From Eledone cirrhosa (taxonomy: Eukaryota; Mollusca; Cephalopoda; Octopoda; Eledonidae): a DNA stretch of 64,000 bases. The notes under the pieces are model-generated. The model made no database searches. It was given only the letters and a program-made list of their open reading frames with translations, and had not been told where the DNA came from. Every line of letters starts with the position of its first letter. Position 1 is the first letter of the stretch. The stretch covers positions 38,514,547-38,578,546 of the forward strand of contig OZ024748.1 in assembly GCA_964016885.1 (NCBI GenBank). The letters run 5' to 3'. A program made the position numbers and the translations under genes. This document shows, in pieces, positions 16,269-25,119 of this stretch.

Positions 16269-16501
16269 ATTGGTAAGCTAAGAGAGAGAGAGGGAAGGTT
16301 TACTTACCTCCCGGGTCTTGTGAAGGTCGGGTGGTTCGACCCCCATGGTTGGTGGGGTTTCTTTTGGGAACCCCTTTAAAAGTCTTGATGTGGGTTTCAC
16401 ATTCGGGGTTCCCACGTCTTGAGGAAAGCTCTCTCAAATTTCTTTGAAAGAATTGAGTGACATTCGGACCAGAAGCAAATCTTCTGGCACACAAAATGTG
16501 C
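16269..16501 (-). other. Inter-ORF spacer of the Tx1-like element
   Basis: About 230 bp lie between the ORF1 stop and the ORF2 ATG on the minus strand. A purine/pyrimidine-rich (AG)n/(CT)n stretch sits at 16280-16292, just upstream of the ORF2 start. I see no conserved frame. Confidence 0.5.
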
Positions 16502-18224
16502 TCATTTCAAAATCTCCCCCTCTGTTTGAATGTCCTCGCTTCGCGCTAAGAGGGCCATCAGTTTATCGTTGGCCCTTCTGACAAACACGAAGTTTTTAAC
16601 ATTTTGTTGGTGTGGTTTTATTTGTTTTCGTTTTGGTGACTGTGGTGGCGATGGTTTTGGTGGTGTTGTTTCGGGTATGTCTATGTTTGTTGTAGGTGTA
16701 GTGTCTGCAATTTCAGGTATTTGTGTGTTTATTTGTACTTGTGTTTGTTTAGGTTGTTTGCGTTTCGGGGATTGTGGAGGTGCTGTCGATGTTGCTGTTG
16801 GTGATGATGTTATTGGGGAAGTGTTTGCGTTAGTGGTGTCTGTATTTTTTGTTGTGTATGTTTTTGTGTTTTGTTGGGGCTTTTATTTTATAAGTTTTCT
16901 GTTTTTTTGCACTTTTGAGTTTTCCTTCATCTTCGCTGCTGGAAGACAAAGGGTCTGTGTCTGTGAGTGTCTCTGTGTCTGTGTGTGCGTTTATTGTTTT
17001 GTCTATGTGTATAATTGGGGGGGGGGTAGGGGGAGTGGGAGAGCTTTCCTTGTTTTCTCCTTAGATTGGTTTTGGTGTTGGTGGTGTTCCGGCTGCTTTT
17101 GATGTTGGTGTCCGTGTTTTTGTTGGTGTCGTTTTTGTTTTTGGTGGTGGTGGTGGTGGTGCAGCTTTCTGTGCTGACACTGGCGTTGGCAACAAAGGAG
17201 GTTTGCGACCCCCTGCATTTTTGCGCTGAGGGCAGAAGGCTTGAAGATGCGTTGCTTCCCCGCAGACGAAGCAGCGTGGCCTTCTTCCGTCAATGATTAG
17301 TTGGATTGTTGTCCCGTCCTACAGGCGGGCAAAATCCGAGATGTTATTCATATCCATTCCGGACCAGTCTTCTCTCTCTGTCCTTTTGATATCCAGGAGG
17401 GTAGTGTCTGTCCCCTCCTCGATTACGCATCCTGGCAGCCACCATATGTTCATTCCTGGTGGGATGCTGGGAATGCGTACCTTTACTGTCCTTTTACCCA
17501 TGTAGGACGGATGCATGATAATGCGTTCCGTTCTGCAGGGGGTCACCGAGTGCTTAATAGCGAGGGCCTCGGTTTTGAACAGTACCGAGATGGTACCGAA
17601 CTGTTTGCCTCTTGCTTTGTACTCTATGTTACTTCCGATGTACTCCAAAGCAGCCTCTACCTTTGCTTGGCTCGCAAGTTCCACTTTTCGTGTCTGCACC
17701 GAAATACATCGAAAGAACACCGTCCTCCTTTGGATGGCCGCTATTGCCTCATCCGGGATGGTCAGGTTTGCCCAGGACTTCTCCCGTTTAATTAGCCTCC
17801 ACGCTTTGGCCAAATGTTCGTCTTTATCGCTAATATCAATATCAATATTCAATAAGCGCTTTGTTTTTACTGCTGCTGCAGCAAATGTGGTGTTTCTGAT
17901 GCTCTTATTGTTGGTGTTGTCATTCTTGCTGTTGTTATTGGTGTTGCCACCGCCATCCGTGTTTACATTGAAGCTGTCGGTGTTATTGTCGTTATTGCTC
18001 TGAGTTGTTGTTGTGGTGGCGGTGGTAGTGGTGATGTCGTTTTCAGATGATACTGCTGCTATCACAGAAGTTTGTGATGGTAGCTTTTGAGTTTTGCCTT
18101 CACATTCAGTAGAGTGGATGACAGGCATGACTGTAGCCGTCGTAGTCGTGGTGAAATCTACAGTGGCTGCCTTTAAACTTTTGACCTGAACGTTGTTTAC
18201 CGTTTCAAGGTCGAAAATTTCCAT
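16502..18224 (-). pseudogene. ORF1 of Tx1-like element: nucleic-acid-binding protein with CCHC knuckle, broken
   Basis: The start ATG at 18224 opens MEIFDLETVNN. A Thr/Asn-rich N-terminus is followed by a globular part (about residues 110-300) of the kind that chaperones element RNA. An in-frame TAG at about 17319-17321 follows ISDFARL. Reading through it, the same frame holds a perfect C-x2-C-x4-H-x4-C knuckle (CFVCGEATHLQAFC) near 17225-17270 and a Pro/Lys/Thr-rich tail. A second stop, TAA, is at 17061-17063. A probable shift at an A-run near 16850 leads to a frame with two similar PPQSPKRKQ blocks that ends at TGA 16502-16504. The region spans about 573 codons. The lesions make it non-functional. 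Confidence 0.75.
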
Positions 18225-18270
18225 AATTTGGGGAAGCGATTTTTTTTCGAAGTTTTTAAAAATAAATCTG

Positions 18271-18297
18271 AATATTCGGGCTTAAAGCCCGAATATT
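18271..18297. promoter_or_regulatory. Perfect hairpin in 5' UTR of the Tx1-like element
   Basis: AATATTCGGGCTT and AAGCCCGAATATT form 13-bp arms around one base. It lies about 50 bp upstream of the ORF1 ATG on the minus strand, inside the element's 5' UTR. A role in RNA structure or translation is inference. Confidence 0.55.
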
Positions 18298-18442
18298 GAG
18301 AGGTATCCCTCTCTTTAAATCAAGATGTGTACCTTAAGTTTCGTTAACGACAAGAAAATACAAAAAATGACACTTTAAAACAGCTTAAAGTTACGAACCT
18401 TTTCCCCCGCAGATTTGTACTGTCTTCACACATGTGCGGCCA

Positions 18443-18562
18443 AACATAATAATAATAAGAAGAAAGAAGAATGTTTCTACTTTTGGCACAAGGCCAGCAA
18501 TTACCCCAGTATATTACTGGTACTTTATTTTATCGACCGCGTAAGGATGAAAGGCAAAGTTA
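18443..18562 (-). repeat. SINE, minus orientation, 5'-truncated
   Basis: On the minus strand it starts at TTAACTTTGCCTTTCATCC and contains GATAAAATAAAGTACCAG, GCTGGCCTTGTGCC and a tail ending in (ATT)n. It lies just upstream of the 5' end of the Tx1-type element and in the same orientation. Confidence 0.85.
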
Positions 18563-18996
18563 ATAATTGTGAGGTGGGGGTTTAGTCTAGGTTTATTACT
18601 TAGATCTGAGTTTGAGGTTTTTGTTGATTAAATATCAAATATTTGGTTGTAGTTGATGTTGGTTTAAACATTATATATTATGTAAGAGAGTAATTAGACA
18701 TGTCATGTACACCTACGAATTTATAATACACAGCATTGCCGAATATTTTAGAAATTAATTCACTTCGCAGTCATTAGAACTTGGGTGAGATTCCATTACG
18801 GGGAATCTTGCGTAAATATCATTTAACATAGGCTTGGGTCAACCCATGACTTATGGGTGATAAACGGAATTCACACACTGTCTCTCTCTCTCTCTCTCTC
18901 ACTGATGTTCTCCCTAACTCTCTCTCTGATTCACTCTCCCAAAATTATGTTAACGGTACATGTGTATATGAAGTGCTGCTCGGACACTTACAGGCT
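18563..18996. other. Intergenic AT-rich DNA with a (CT)n tract, no gene seen
   Basis: The only structure is a (CT)n run at about 18881-18900 followed by further CT-rich sequence to about 18950. No frame or recognised repeat was found. Confidence 0.5.
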
Positions 18997-19119
18997 GTTA
19001 AAATAACAGATTAGAGTTTAAGCAAAGAATAGCTGCTTTCACCCTTAACGGGATCTTCAGAAGATCCCGTTAAGGGTGAAAGCAGCGATTCTTTGCTTAA
19101 ACTTTAATGTTATTTTAAT
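18997..19119. repeat. Fold-back element A with a hammerhead-like core
   Basis: A near-perfect palindrome is centred at 19059, with arms 18997-19058 and 19060-19119. On the minus strand, CTGAAGA (plus 19054-19060) is followed by a CCC-GTTAA-GGG hairpin and GAAA (plus 19037-19040), then GCA..TGC. The plus arm has the same layout but CAGAAGA. Pieces of the same family lie at 20404-20519 and 21029-21190. Confidence 0.75.
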
Positions 19120-19184
19120 AAATATTTGCTCTAGGGTTCATATATATTTGATATATATTTATCCTTATATATATATATATATAT

Positions 19185-19541
19185 AAACGGAAAAAATGAA
19201 ACGAAATTTCATTTCACACTCTTAGTACGGCTGTTACTTAAATATAAGTATGTATACGTACATACATATATGTATACGGATGTACAGTAGTATGTATATA
19301 TATATACATACATGCAGACATATATATATGTACGTATGGATTCACCGAACATTTATTATAATGCTCGGTGTGTTTGTAAACAAATGAACAACGATGGTTG
19401 CTAGACACTACGGCTTAATACGGGATGTTTGTTTACAAACACACCGAGCATTATAATAAATGTTCGGTGAATCCATACGTGAATATATATGTGTGCATGT
19501 ATGTATATATATATATACATACTACTGTACGTCTGTATACA
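19185..19541. repeat. Fold-back element with about 115-bp arms
   Basis: The arms at about 19271-19385 and 19427-19541 are reverse complements and share blocks such as ATGTTCGGTGAATCCATACG and TTTGTTTACAAACACACCG. They are ATA-rich and run into (TA)n on the right. A diverged copy of the left part, including flanking sequence from 19185, is at 63605-63790, so this is an interspersed family. Confidence 0.75.
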
Positions 19542-19564
19542 TATATATATATATATGTATATAC

Positions 19565-19602
<38 letters not shown>

Positions 19603-19982
19603 GAAATAGAAGATGGATTGTTTACCTCATTGGATTAAAAGTGAAGTCGACGAAAATAAAAGAAATTTTTACATTTTGCAGACACGTTTACCCTCTGTCG
19701 GGCAATTGAGGAAATAGATTCTATCAAGGGGAATAACTCTCAATGCTTAAATTAGTTTTACTAAATGTCGATGTATTTGTCTTTTATTTCTTCTCTCTCT
19801 CCGAGACACTGGCTGAACTGTTCTGAAGACGATAAGTTGACAGATATTTAAATAACTTTATGGCTGCAATATTCGACGTAAATAGCAGAATCTTGTGAAC
19901 TATTAGTAATTATATTTAGCTGAAAACATGTGGGGAATTTTGTTGTTCTCACGTTCGTGTGTGTGTGTGTGTGTGTATATAA

Positions 19983-20013
<31 letters not shown>

Positions 20014-20020
20014 CACACAC
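19542..20020. other. (TA)n and intergenic DNA, no gene seen
   Basis: A long (TA)n run is at 19570-19600 and (GT)n/(TA)n at 19963-19998, followed by (GA)n and (CA)n. The part between is unremarkable AT-rich sequence. Confidence 0.5.
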
Positions 20021-20153
20021 ACACTCGAAGGTCGGCTGAAAAGTTCATAGGCTGACCAACATACTCAAATGGGGTTTATTTTTCAACATAGTCATTGGAG
20101 AAGAGACAATGCAGATATTAAGAGAGTATTTTTTTCAGCCGACTCTAGAGTGT
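20021..20153. mobile_element. Short mariner-like MITE
   Basis: Terminal inverted repeats are about 22 bp: ACACTCGAAGGTCGGCTGAA on the left and the reverse complement of ACACTCTAGAGTCGGCTGAA on the right. The block GTCGGCTGAAAAGTTCATAG resembles mariner-type ends. There is no transposase frame, so it is non-autonomous. A related end occurs at 28681-28706. Confidence 0.6.
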
Positions 20154-20262
20154 GTGTATCTGTGTGTGTATATATATATATATATACATTGCCTCAAACA
20201 ATTCGATTAGTTTCTGCTCTACTGTAGCTACAACTTCGATTTATACCTGTTATTTTTAATAT

Positions 20263-20370
20263 TAAGGGATCTATAAAATAAAGTACCAGTAATGCACTGA
20301 AGTCGATTTAATCGACTTAACCCCTCGCCCACCATTGCTAGCCTTGTTCTCAAATCAGAAACCACTATAT
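20263..20370 (+). repeat. SINE 3' part
   Basis: It contains ATAAAATAAAGTACCAGTAA, a CACTGAAGTCGATTTAATCG block and GCTAGCCTTGTTC, then TCAGAAACC, running into (TA)n. The tRNA head is missing. Confidence 0.75.
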
Positions 20371-20403
20371 ATATATATATACAAGATATATATATATATA
20401 TTT

Positions 20404-20519
20404 ATAATAATAAATGTGAAGACTAAAATCCGAAGAGGACTCGATAAGGATAATATATATATAAATATATATAAAAACCGTAGAGCGATTCTTTACTTAA
20501 ACTTTAATCTGTTATTGTA
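20404..20519 (+). repeat. Fragment of the fold-back A family, first of two
   Basis: GAAGACTAAAATCC, CTCGATAAGGATAA and ACCGTAGAGC recur in order at 21029-21117. The 3' part (GATTCTTTACTTAAACTTTA) matches the outer arm of the fold-back element at 18997-19119. Confidence 0.6.
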
Positions 20520-20560
<41 letters not shown>

Positions 20561-20561
<1 letters not shown>

Positions 20562-20832
20562 AAGAACAAAAGATGGTTAAAAGAGTTCCATGTATTTTAT
20601 TATGCGCATTTCAAAAACAAATATCATCATGCAATAATATTTGTGTTTTCATCAGATAAAACAGGAAGACATGATATGAAGGTTAAAAAACACTTGTGGA
20701 TAGTTCAGTTTTAAATCAACATATCATTCCCGTTTTATCTGATGAAAACACAAATATTATTGCATGATGATATTTGTTTTTGAAATGCGCATAATAAAAT
20801 ACATGGAACTCTTTTAACCATCTTTTGTTCTT
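20561..20832. repeat. Fold-back element B with a hammerhead-like core in both arms
   Basis: Two arms of about 110 bp are reverse complements and flanked by (TA)n. In the right arm CTGATGA (20739-20745) is followed by a 12-bp stem (20746-20757 with 20770-20781, one mismatch) and GAAA (20782-20785). The left arm shows the same on the minus strand: CTGATGA at plus 20649-20655 and GAAA at plus 20609-20612. The unpaired middle is about 40 bp. Confidence 0.8.
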
Positions 20833-20927
20833 ATATATTATGTATACTCCAGTCCTACAAACTGTAGAGTGCTTCTTATCCGATATCTGCATTGCTTTAT
20901 TGTACTACAATAAAACTCACCTCCTAC

Positions 20928-20959
<32 letters not shown>

Positions 20960-21026
20960 TATAATTGTTTCTACGTTAGGCACAAGGCCAGCAAATACCC
21001 AGTGTATTACTGGTACTTTATATACA
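20960..21026 (-). repeat. SINE 3' fragment, minus orientation
   Basis: On the minus strand, AAAGTACCAGTAATACACTG and GCTGGCCTTGTGCC are followed by a GTAGAAACAATTAT tail. It lies between (TA)n blocks. Confidence 0.75.
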
Positions 21027-21028
21027 TA

Positions 21029-21193
21029 TAGTAATAATAATAAATTTGAAGACTAAAATCCAAAGAGGGCTCGATAAGGATAAATATATATCAAATATAT
21101 AAGAACCGTAGAGCAAATATTTATTAAAATAACAGATTAAATATTTTAATATTTATTAAATATTTTAATATTTATTAAAATAACAGATTAAAG

Positions 21194-21235
<42 letters not shown>
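21029..21235. repeat. Second fragment of the fold-back A family, with (TA)n
   Basis: The GAAGACTAAAATCC..CTCGATAAGGATAA..GAACCGTAGAGC block matches 20404-20490. It is followed by internally repeated ATTAAAATAACAGATTAAA blocks, and then a (TA)n/(CA)n run at about 21200-21245. Confidence 0.55.
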
Positions 21236-21243
<8 letters not shown>

Positions 21244-21284
21244 TATATAGTCGGTATCCAAGCGAAGTGTTAATAAAATAATAT

Positions 21285-21358
21285 AGAGTAGGAACGAAAT
21301 ATCAATATAACATCATAATAAACATGATGAAAGTATATCGATATTTCGTACCTACTCT
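21285..21358. repeat. Inverted repeat of 19 bp around a short loop
   Basis: The 19-bp arms at 21285-21303 (AGAGTAGGAACGAAATATC) and 21340-21358 are complementary apart from one position. It sits beside (TA)n/(CA)n like the larger fold-back elements and may be a decayed member. Confidence 0.5.
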
Positions 21359-22435
21359 CGATCTGGTTTGCCAATTGATAAATAAAAATATGATGCAACG
21401 CTGAGAATTGAGAGTTTCAATAGAAAGTTTTCAATTCTTCTGACGTTCTTCTCGAGTTCCTCTGTAAGAACCGTTCGACTCTGTTTACCAAACAACATAC
21501 AGAAACAAAACAGCTTAAACGCTCCATAAACGTTTGGGAATCATTTTGTCTTTTTTCAAAACTCTTATATTAAGAGGTTGGCATATAGATATATTTTGAT
21601 CGTAATATTAGATACATTTAGACAAGGTAAAATATTATATATATATATATGTATATGTATGTATATATAATATTAACGGTACCTTATAAACAAGAATTAG
21701 CGCCTGGAGAAAGGTCGTCACTATTTTGATGCCTCTAGTTTTTTTTTTTGTTTTGTTCTGTTTTTTTTCTGAAGGTGTGGTCAAATTTGGACCTTGAAAC
21801 CTTGGGTAGCGCTTTTGTTCCGTATTATAGTTTAATATAATAGTAAGCTTGATCGAAATTTAGTGGTGTTAAGAAAATCAAAAAAAAAAAAATCAACCAC
21901 GAACAAAAAAAAAATACACGAAAAAAAAACAAACGATGACAATAGAAAGTTAAAATACACGATTAACTGGTTGTCTGGATAATATTTGTATTGGGGACAA
22001 AAATGCACCAACACCGGTAGGTCTTAGCCGAGTGGCGCGAAAATCTAGCGTGTCTTGTTAATGTTGTCAGTATCACTATTATGTTCTTCCGTTTACTCTA
22101 GCTATATGGTTAATGTAATTTGATATATATATTCACACAGGTATACACACACACATATATATTATATATATATATACATACATACATACAGAGAGGTTCA
22201 TATATAATATATATTTGTGTTTATAAATATATAAATATTTATTTATCGGTGGAGATATTCAAGAAATTATGTAAGTATCTTATTTTCTGTCTTATATTTC
22301 TCATCAACAATTATCACACATATACATCATATATTTTCCTCCACGGGTACCTTACTATATTTTCTCATCTATTATCATAGTCATTTGCGTTGGGACGTAC
22401 ACATTTTAAATTCCACGCATTAATGCATATGTATA
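21359..22435. other. Intergenic DNA with T-runs, A-runs and TA/CA microsatellites, no gene seen
   Basis: It holds T-rich runs near 21739-21770, A-rich runs at 21880-21930, and ATATAC/CATACA repeats at 22120-22240. I found no conserved frame and no recognised repeat. Confidence 0.5.
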
Positions 22436-22439
22436 TATG

Positions 22440-22888
22440 TGTAGTGACGTGGTTAGTGGGTCTGGTCACTACTTCTGATCGAATCTGAGAATAGCCCTTA
22501 AAAGGACTGTTATCGCATGCGGTAAGGATGAACAGACGAAAGAAGTTGAAAGGACTAGCAAGGCGAGAGATGTAGTTACGATCAGCTATTTATTTTCATA
22601 CATGAAGTGGCGATACAGAGGTACAAGGCGTGTGTGAGTGACAAGCGTGGCAGAGAGCGGAACAAGGATACGCGAGTTGACTCTGCCAAAGGTCGACTGG
22701 TGAAAGTGTTTGGAACCACTCTATTTATACAGAAATAATCGTTTGATGTTTAGCGGCTGTGTAGGCGTTTTATTTTGGTGGCTAAAGGGTTGTTTGTTTC
22801 ACTGGGGTGAGGTAGCTAGCTAGATAAGCAGATAGAAGAGTTGTTTATTTCACTGGTAAGGAGAGATGTTATTTCCGGTGGCTGTACA
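22440..22888 (+). mobile_element. Probable solo LTR
   Basis: The 449-bp block begins TGTAGTGACG and ends GGCTGTACA, so it has TGTA..TACA ends. It is flanked by TATG on both sides (22436-22439 and 22889-22892), consistent with a 4-bp target duplication. An inverted repeat GTAGTGAC..GTCACTAC lies at its start and a TATA-like CTATTTATACAG near 22721. No internal retrovirus-like genes are present. The 4-bp match in a TATG-rich context is weak evidence. Confidence 0.45.
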
Positions 22889-23013
22889 TATGTGTGTATG
22901 TGAGCTAAAATTTCGAAGTCACTATCATTCTTCAATATATTTTATCATTCAGTTATTGTATGAACGTTTCAAGTACAATGATATTTAAAACACCTACTTT
23001 AGTATCTATCTAT

Positions 23014-23208
23014 CTAGGGTGGGTAAAATTCCCGAGATCCATCGACGAGTTCTCTCCAGCAGTCTCTGTACCTCATTATCGCTGCCATGTCCTGCGTCTC
23101 CAACAGACCAGTATCTGTCCTTCGGGCATCAACATATGTTAACCTTTGTCTTCCTCTTCCAGTGTGTCCATGCAGGGGCTCCCACAGGAGCACTGAGTGC
23201 AGTGTCAA
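23014..23208 (-). pseudogene. RTE-like ORF, C-terminal fragment
   Basis: The open frame on the minus strand reads LHSVLLWEPLHGHTGRGRQR and then a TYVD..DTGL..MAAIMRYRDCWRELV block, ending in TAG at plus 23014-23016. This matches the C-terminal tail style of RTE-clade polyproteins from memory of the family. It is truncated at its 5' side at the inversion junction. Confidence 0.7.
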
Positions 23209-23217
23209 CTCTTGATG

Positions 23218-23770
23218 TCGGTAATGAAGAGGTGTGATTTTGATGATATCATCCTGGGGTTCTGTAACCAGGCACTGCAGAAAGGAGTTGCCCCGAATCA
23301 GTGGCGGATCAGTAACATCGTCCCAGTGTCAAAGAAGGGAGATCTCTCTAACACCAACAACTACAGGGGGATCTCACTGACGTCACTTGTGGCAAAGACC
23401 CTCAACAGGATGATTCTTAACAGGATCCAGCCCGAGATAGAGTAGAAGCTCAGAGACAACCAGAACGGCTTCAGAGAGGGAAGATCAACCACCAGTCACA
23501 TCCTGATGCTGAAGAGGATATTAGAGCGAACTAGAGCAAAGTGCCTTCCTGTGGTCATGGTTTTCATTGACTTTAGGAAGGCCTTTGATTCTGTGGACCG
23601 TCATTGCCTGATGAAGATCTTACAGGCTTATGGAATCCCCAAGAAGATAGTGGACCTGATATCACTGCTCTACACCAACACCAAAGCCCAAGTCATTACA
23701 CTGATGGGATGACAATTCTTTGAGATACTAGCTGGAGTGCTCCAGGGAGATACATTGGCTCCCTACTTTA
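23218..23770 (+). pseudogene. RTE-like reverse transcriptase fragment (inverted segment)
   Basis: RT blocks are in order: WRISNIVPVSKKGD, NYRGISLTS, NQNGFREGRSTT, motif A with FIDFRKAFDSVDR, and motif B with GVLQGDTLAPY. The piece ends before the YADD box. In-frame stops are TAG at 23443-23445 and TGA at 23710-23712. It is opposite in orientation to the C-terminal fragment beside it. Confidence 0.8.
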
Positions 23771-23774
23771 GTAT

Positions 23775-23974
23775 ATATATATGTCTGACCAATACTAGCG
23801 TGGTGTTGATGATGATGATTATATATATGATTAATGGATCCACAAGTCTGATGAGTAATCGATTCCAGAATTTGGCGCGATCGATACCGATCGTTCTTTG
23901 AGCTGATCGATCGAGAAACGCAGGTCATACGTCAATAAACACAATGATGCTATATTGATACCTTGCTGCTAGTC
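23775..23974. other. Short intergenic stretch, no gene seen
   Basis: It contains (TA)n and a GATGATGAT run, then unique sequence with several CGAT-rich words around 23880-23920. Nothing is recognised. Confidence 0.4.
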
Positions 23975-23997
23975 ATTATATATATATATATATATAA

Positions 23998-24176
23998 AGG
24001 CGGTGGATTGGCAGTATCGGTAGAGGGTCGAACGCCATGCTTTCCAGCATAGTTACGTCCCTTAACGATCTGAGTTCAAATCCCGCCGAGGTTGACTTTG
24101 CCTTTCATCCTTACGGGGGTCGATAAAATAAAGTACTGGGAAATTGCTGGCCTTGTGCCTAAAGTAGAAACAATTA
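23998..24176 (+). repeat. SINE, plus orientation, near full length
   Basis: It begins GGCGGTGGATTGGCAGTATC, has a B-box-like GAGTTCAAATCCCGCC, TTTGCCTTTCATCC, GATAAAATAAAGTACTGG and GCTGGCCTTGTGCC, and ends GTAGAAACAATTATA at (TA)n. Part of the middle (the CAGTAATGTACTGGGGTCG region) is deleted. Confidence 0.92.
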
Positions 24177-24192
24177 TATATATATATATACA

Positions 24193-24477
24193 GTCAGTTA
24201 AAGAAATCCCTTGTCAATTGTTCTGAATGAAGAGATTAATAATGATTACCATCTCTCTGGTTAATCCCTGTTGTTAAATCCCCTTCCAGTCCCCCTACCC
24301 AAACCTCTTACCCTAAACCCCCTAACCAAAACTTTTACACTAAACCCCAAGTACTAAATCCTTAACACTAAACCTTCTCTCAGAGGAAATACAAAATTTA
24401 CACGTCATGTCTATAGAGGTTTAGCTGACTCCTACAAGGTTTCTTCTCTGGTGTTTTAATGAAAGGGGGGGGGGCAG
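24193..24477. other. Intergenic DNA with degenerate CCCTAAAC-like words
   Basis: Around 24290-24370 there are loosely repeated CTAAACCC/CCTAACC words. They resemble telomeric sequence only superficially. A G-run is at 24465-24475. No gene is seen. Confidence 0.4.
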
Positions 24478-24622
24478 TGTTGTGATGAAAGGCAATGTGA
24501 AATGAAGTGTCTTGTTGAAGAACAAGACTAAACATACCATCCAACCCAGATATAGATCCTACGACCTTATGGTTGTCAATCCAACATCTTAATCACTTGG
24601 ACATGCATCCTCACATCTCACC
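24478..24622 (-). repeat. V-SINE-like tRNA-derived repeat, diverged, minus orientation
   Basis: The block GTGAAATGAAGTGTCTTG.TGAAGAACA is followed by a decayed tRNA-like head read on the minus strand (..TTAATCACTTGGACATGC). Its order matches the clearer copy at 57598-57757 and the fragment at 49010-49230. Confidence 0.55.
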
Positions 24623-24879
24623 TGTATTTTAAAAGGGGAAGGATACATTGAATTATATAGTCCACCATTAATATATTTCACTAACCATGTCATAACTTTG
24701 TTACATCATATATTTCACTAACTATGTCATAACTTACCATCATAACTATGTTTCATCATACATATATCGGTAACCATCATCATAACTGTTACATCATATA
24801 TATTTCAGTAACCACCATCATAACTTTCGTAGTAGTAGTAATCACAATTATGACCTCAGTAGTTGTTCATGTGAGGTCA

Positions 24880-25072
24880 ACTTTAACTTTCATCCATTCA
24901 AAGTCGATAAACAAGAAATAGCAGTCAATACCCTATAACTCTTTCTCACTTCCTCTCTCTCATTCTCTCTATCTTTCTCTGGAAGACATCTGCTGTATTC
25001 AGGCCTGGAGAGGAATGGACTCCGCCAGGCTTTAAAGAAAGCCCTAAAAATGCCATATTCTGATTTGGGGTC
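24880..25072 (+). repeat. Second copy of the composite CT-rich repeat
   Basis: GTGAGGTCAACTTTAACTTTCATCC, an AGTCGATAAACAAG block, CT-rich sequence, TCTCTGGAAGACATCTGCTG, TATTCAGGCCTGGAG and GCCAGGCTTTAAAGAAAGCC lie in the same order as at 11700-11978. Confidence 0.6.
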
Positions 25073-25119
25073 CCTACAACTCCCTAAGGAGTTACATGGC
25101 CATACATACAGTTCATGTA

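Larger units (their letters stand above)
12573..18442 (-). mobile_element. Tx1/L1-type non-LTR retrotransposon, nearly full length, inactive
   Basis: On the minus strand it runs 5' UTR (about 18442-18225), ORF1 with a CCHC knuckle, ORF2 with endonuclease, reverse transcriptase and C-terminal CCHC finger, 3' UTR (12860 to about 12600), then a short (ATT)n tail. The style of the RT blocks (LLNTEFKILAKVLAKRL, SRSVHQGCPLSSLLYVL) fits the Tx1 clade of the L1 superfamily; this is from family knowledge and was not searched. At least five lesions are visible: two nonsense codons in ORF1 with a probable frameshift, and two nonsense codons plus two frameshifts in ORF2. SINEs of the same orientation abut both ends at ATT-rich tracts. 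Confidence 0.88.
22993..23774. mobile_element. 5'-inverted, truncated RTE-like retrotransposon insertion
   Basis: Two pieces of one RTE-type ORF lie in opposite orientation: the C-terminal end on the minus strand (23208-23014) and an upstream RT segment on the plus strand (about 23218-23770). CCTACTTTAGTAT (13 bp) occurs at both outer borders, 22993-23005 and 23762-23774, as a target-site duplication. The minus-strand stop TAG is followed directly by a TAGATAGATAGATA tail, typical of RTE-like ends. This is the layout expected from twin priming. Confidence 0.8.

Noticed and set aside
16530..17102. A 190-codon plus-strand frame rich in Val, Phe and Cys
   Set aside because: It is the antisense of the Pro/Thr/Lys-rich ORF1 tail of the Tx1-like element.
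24290..24370. Interstitial telomeric repeat
   Set aside because: The CTAAACCC-like words are irregular; there is no run of CCCTAA.
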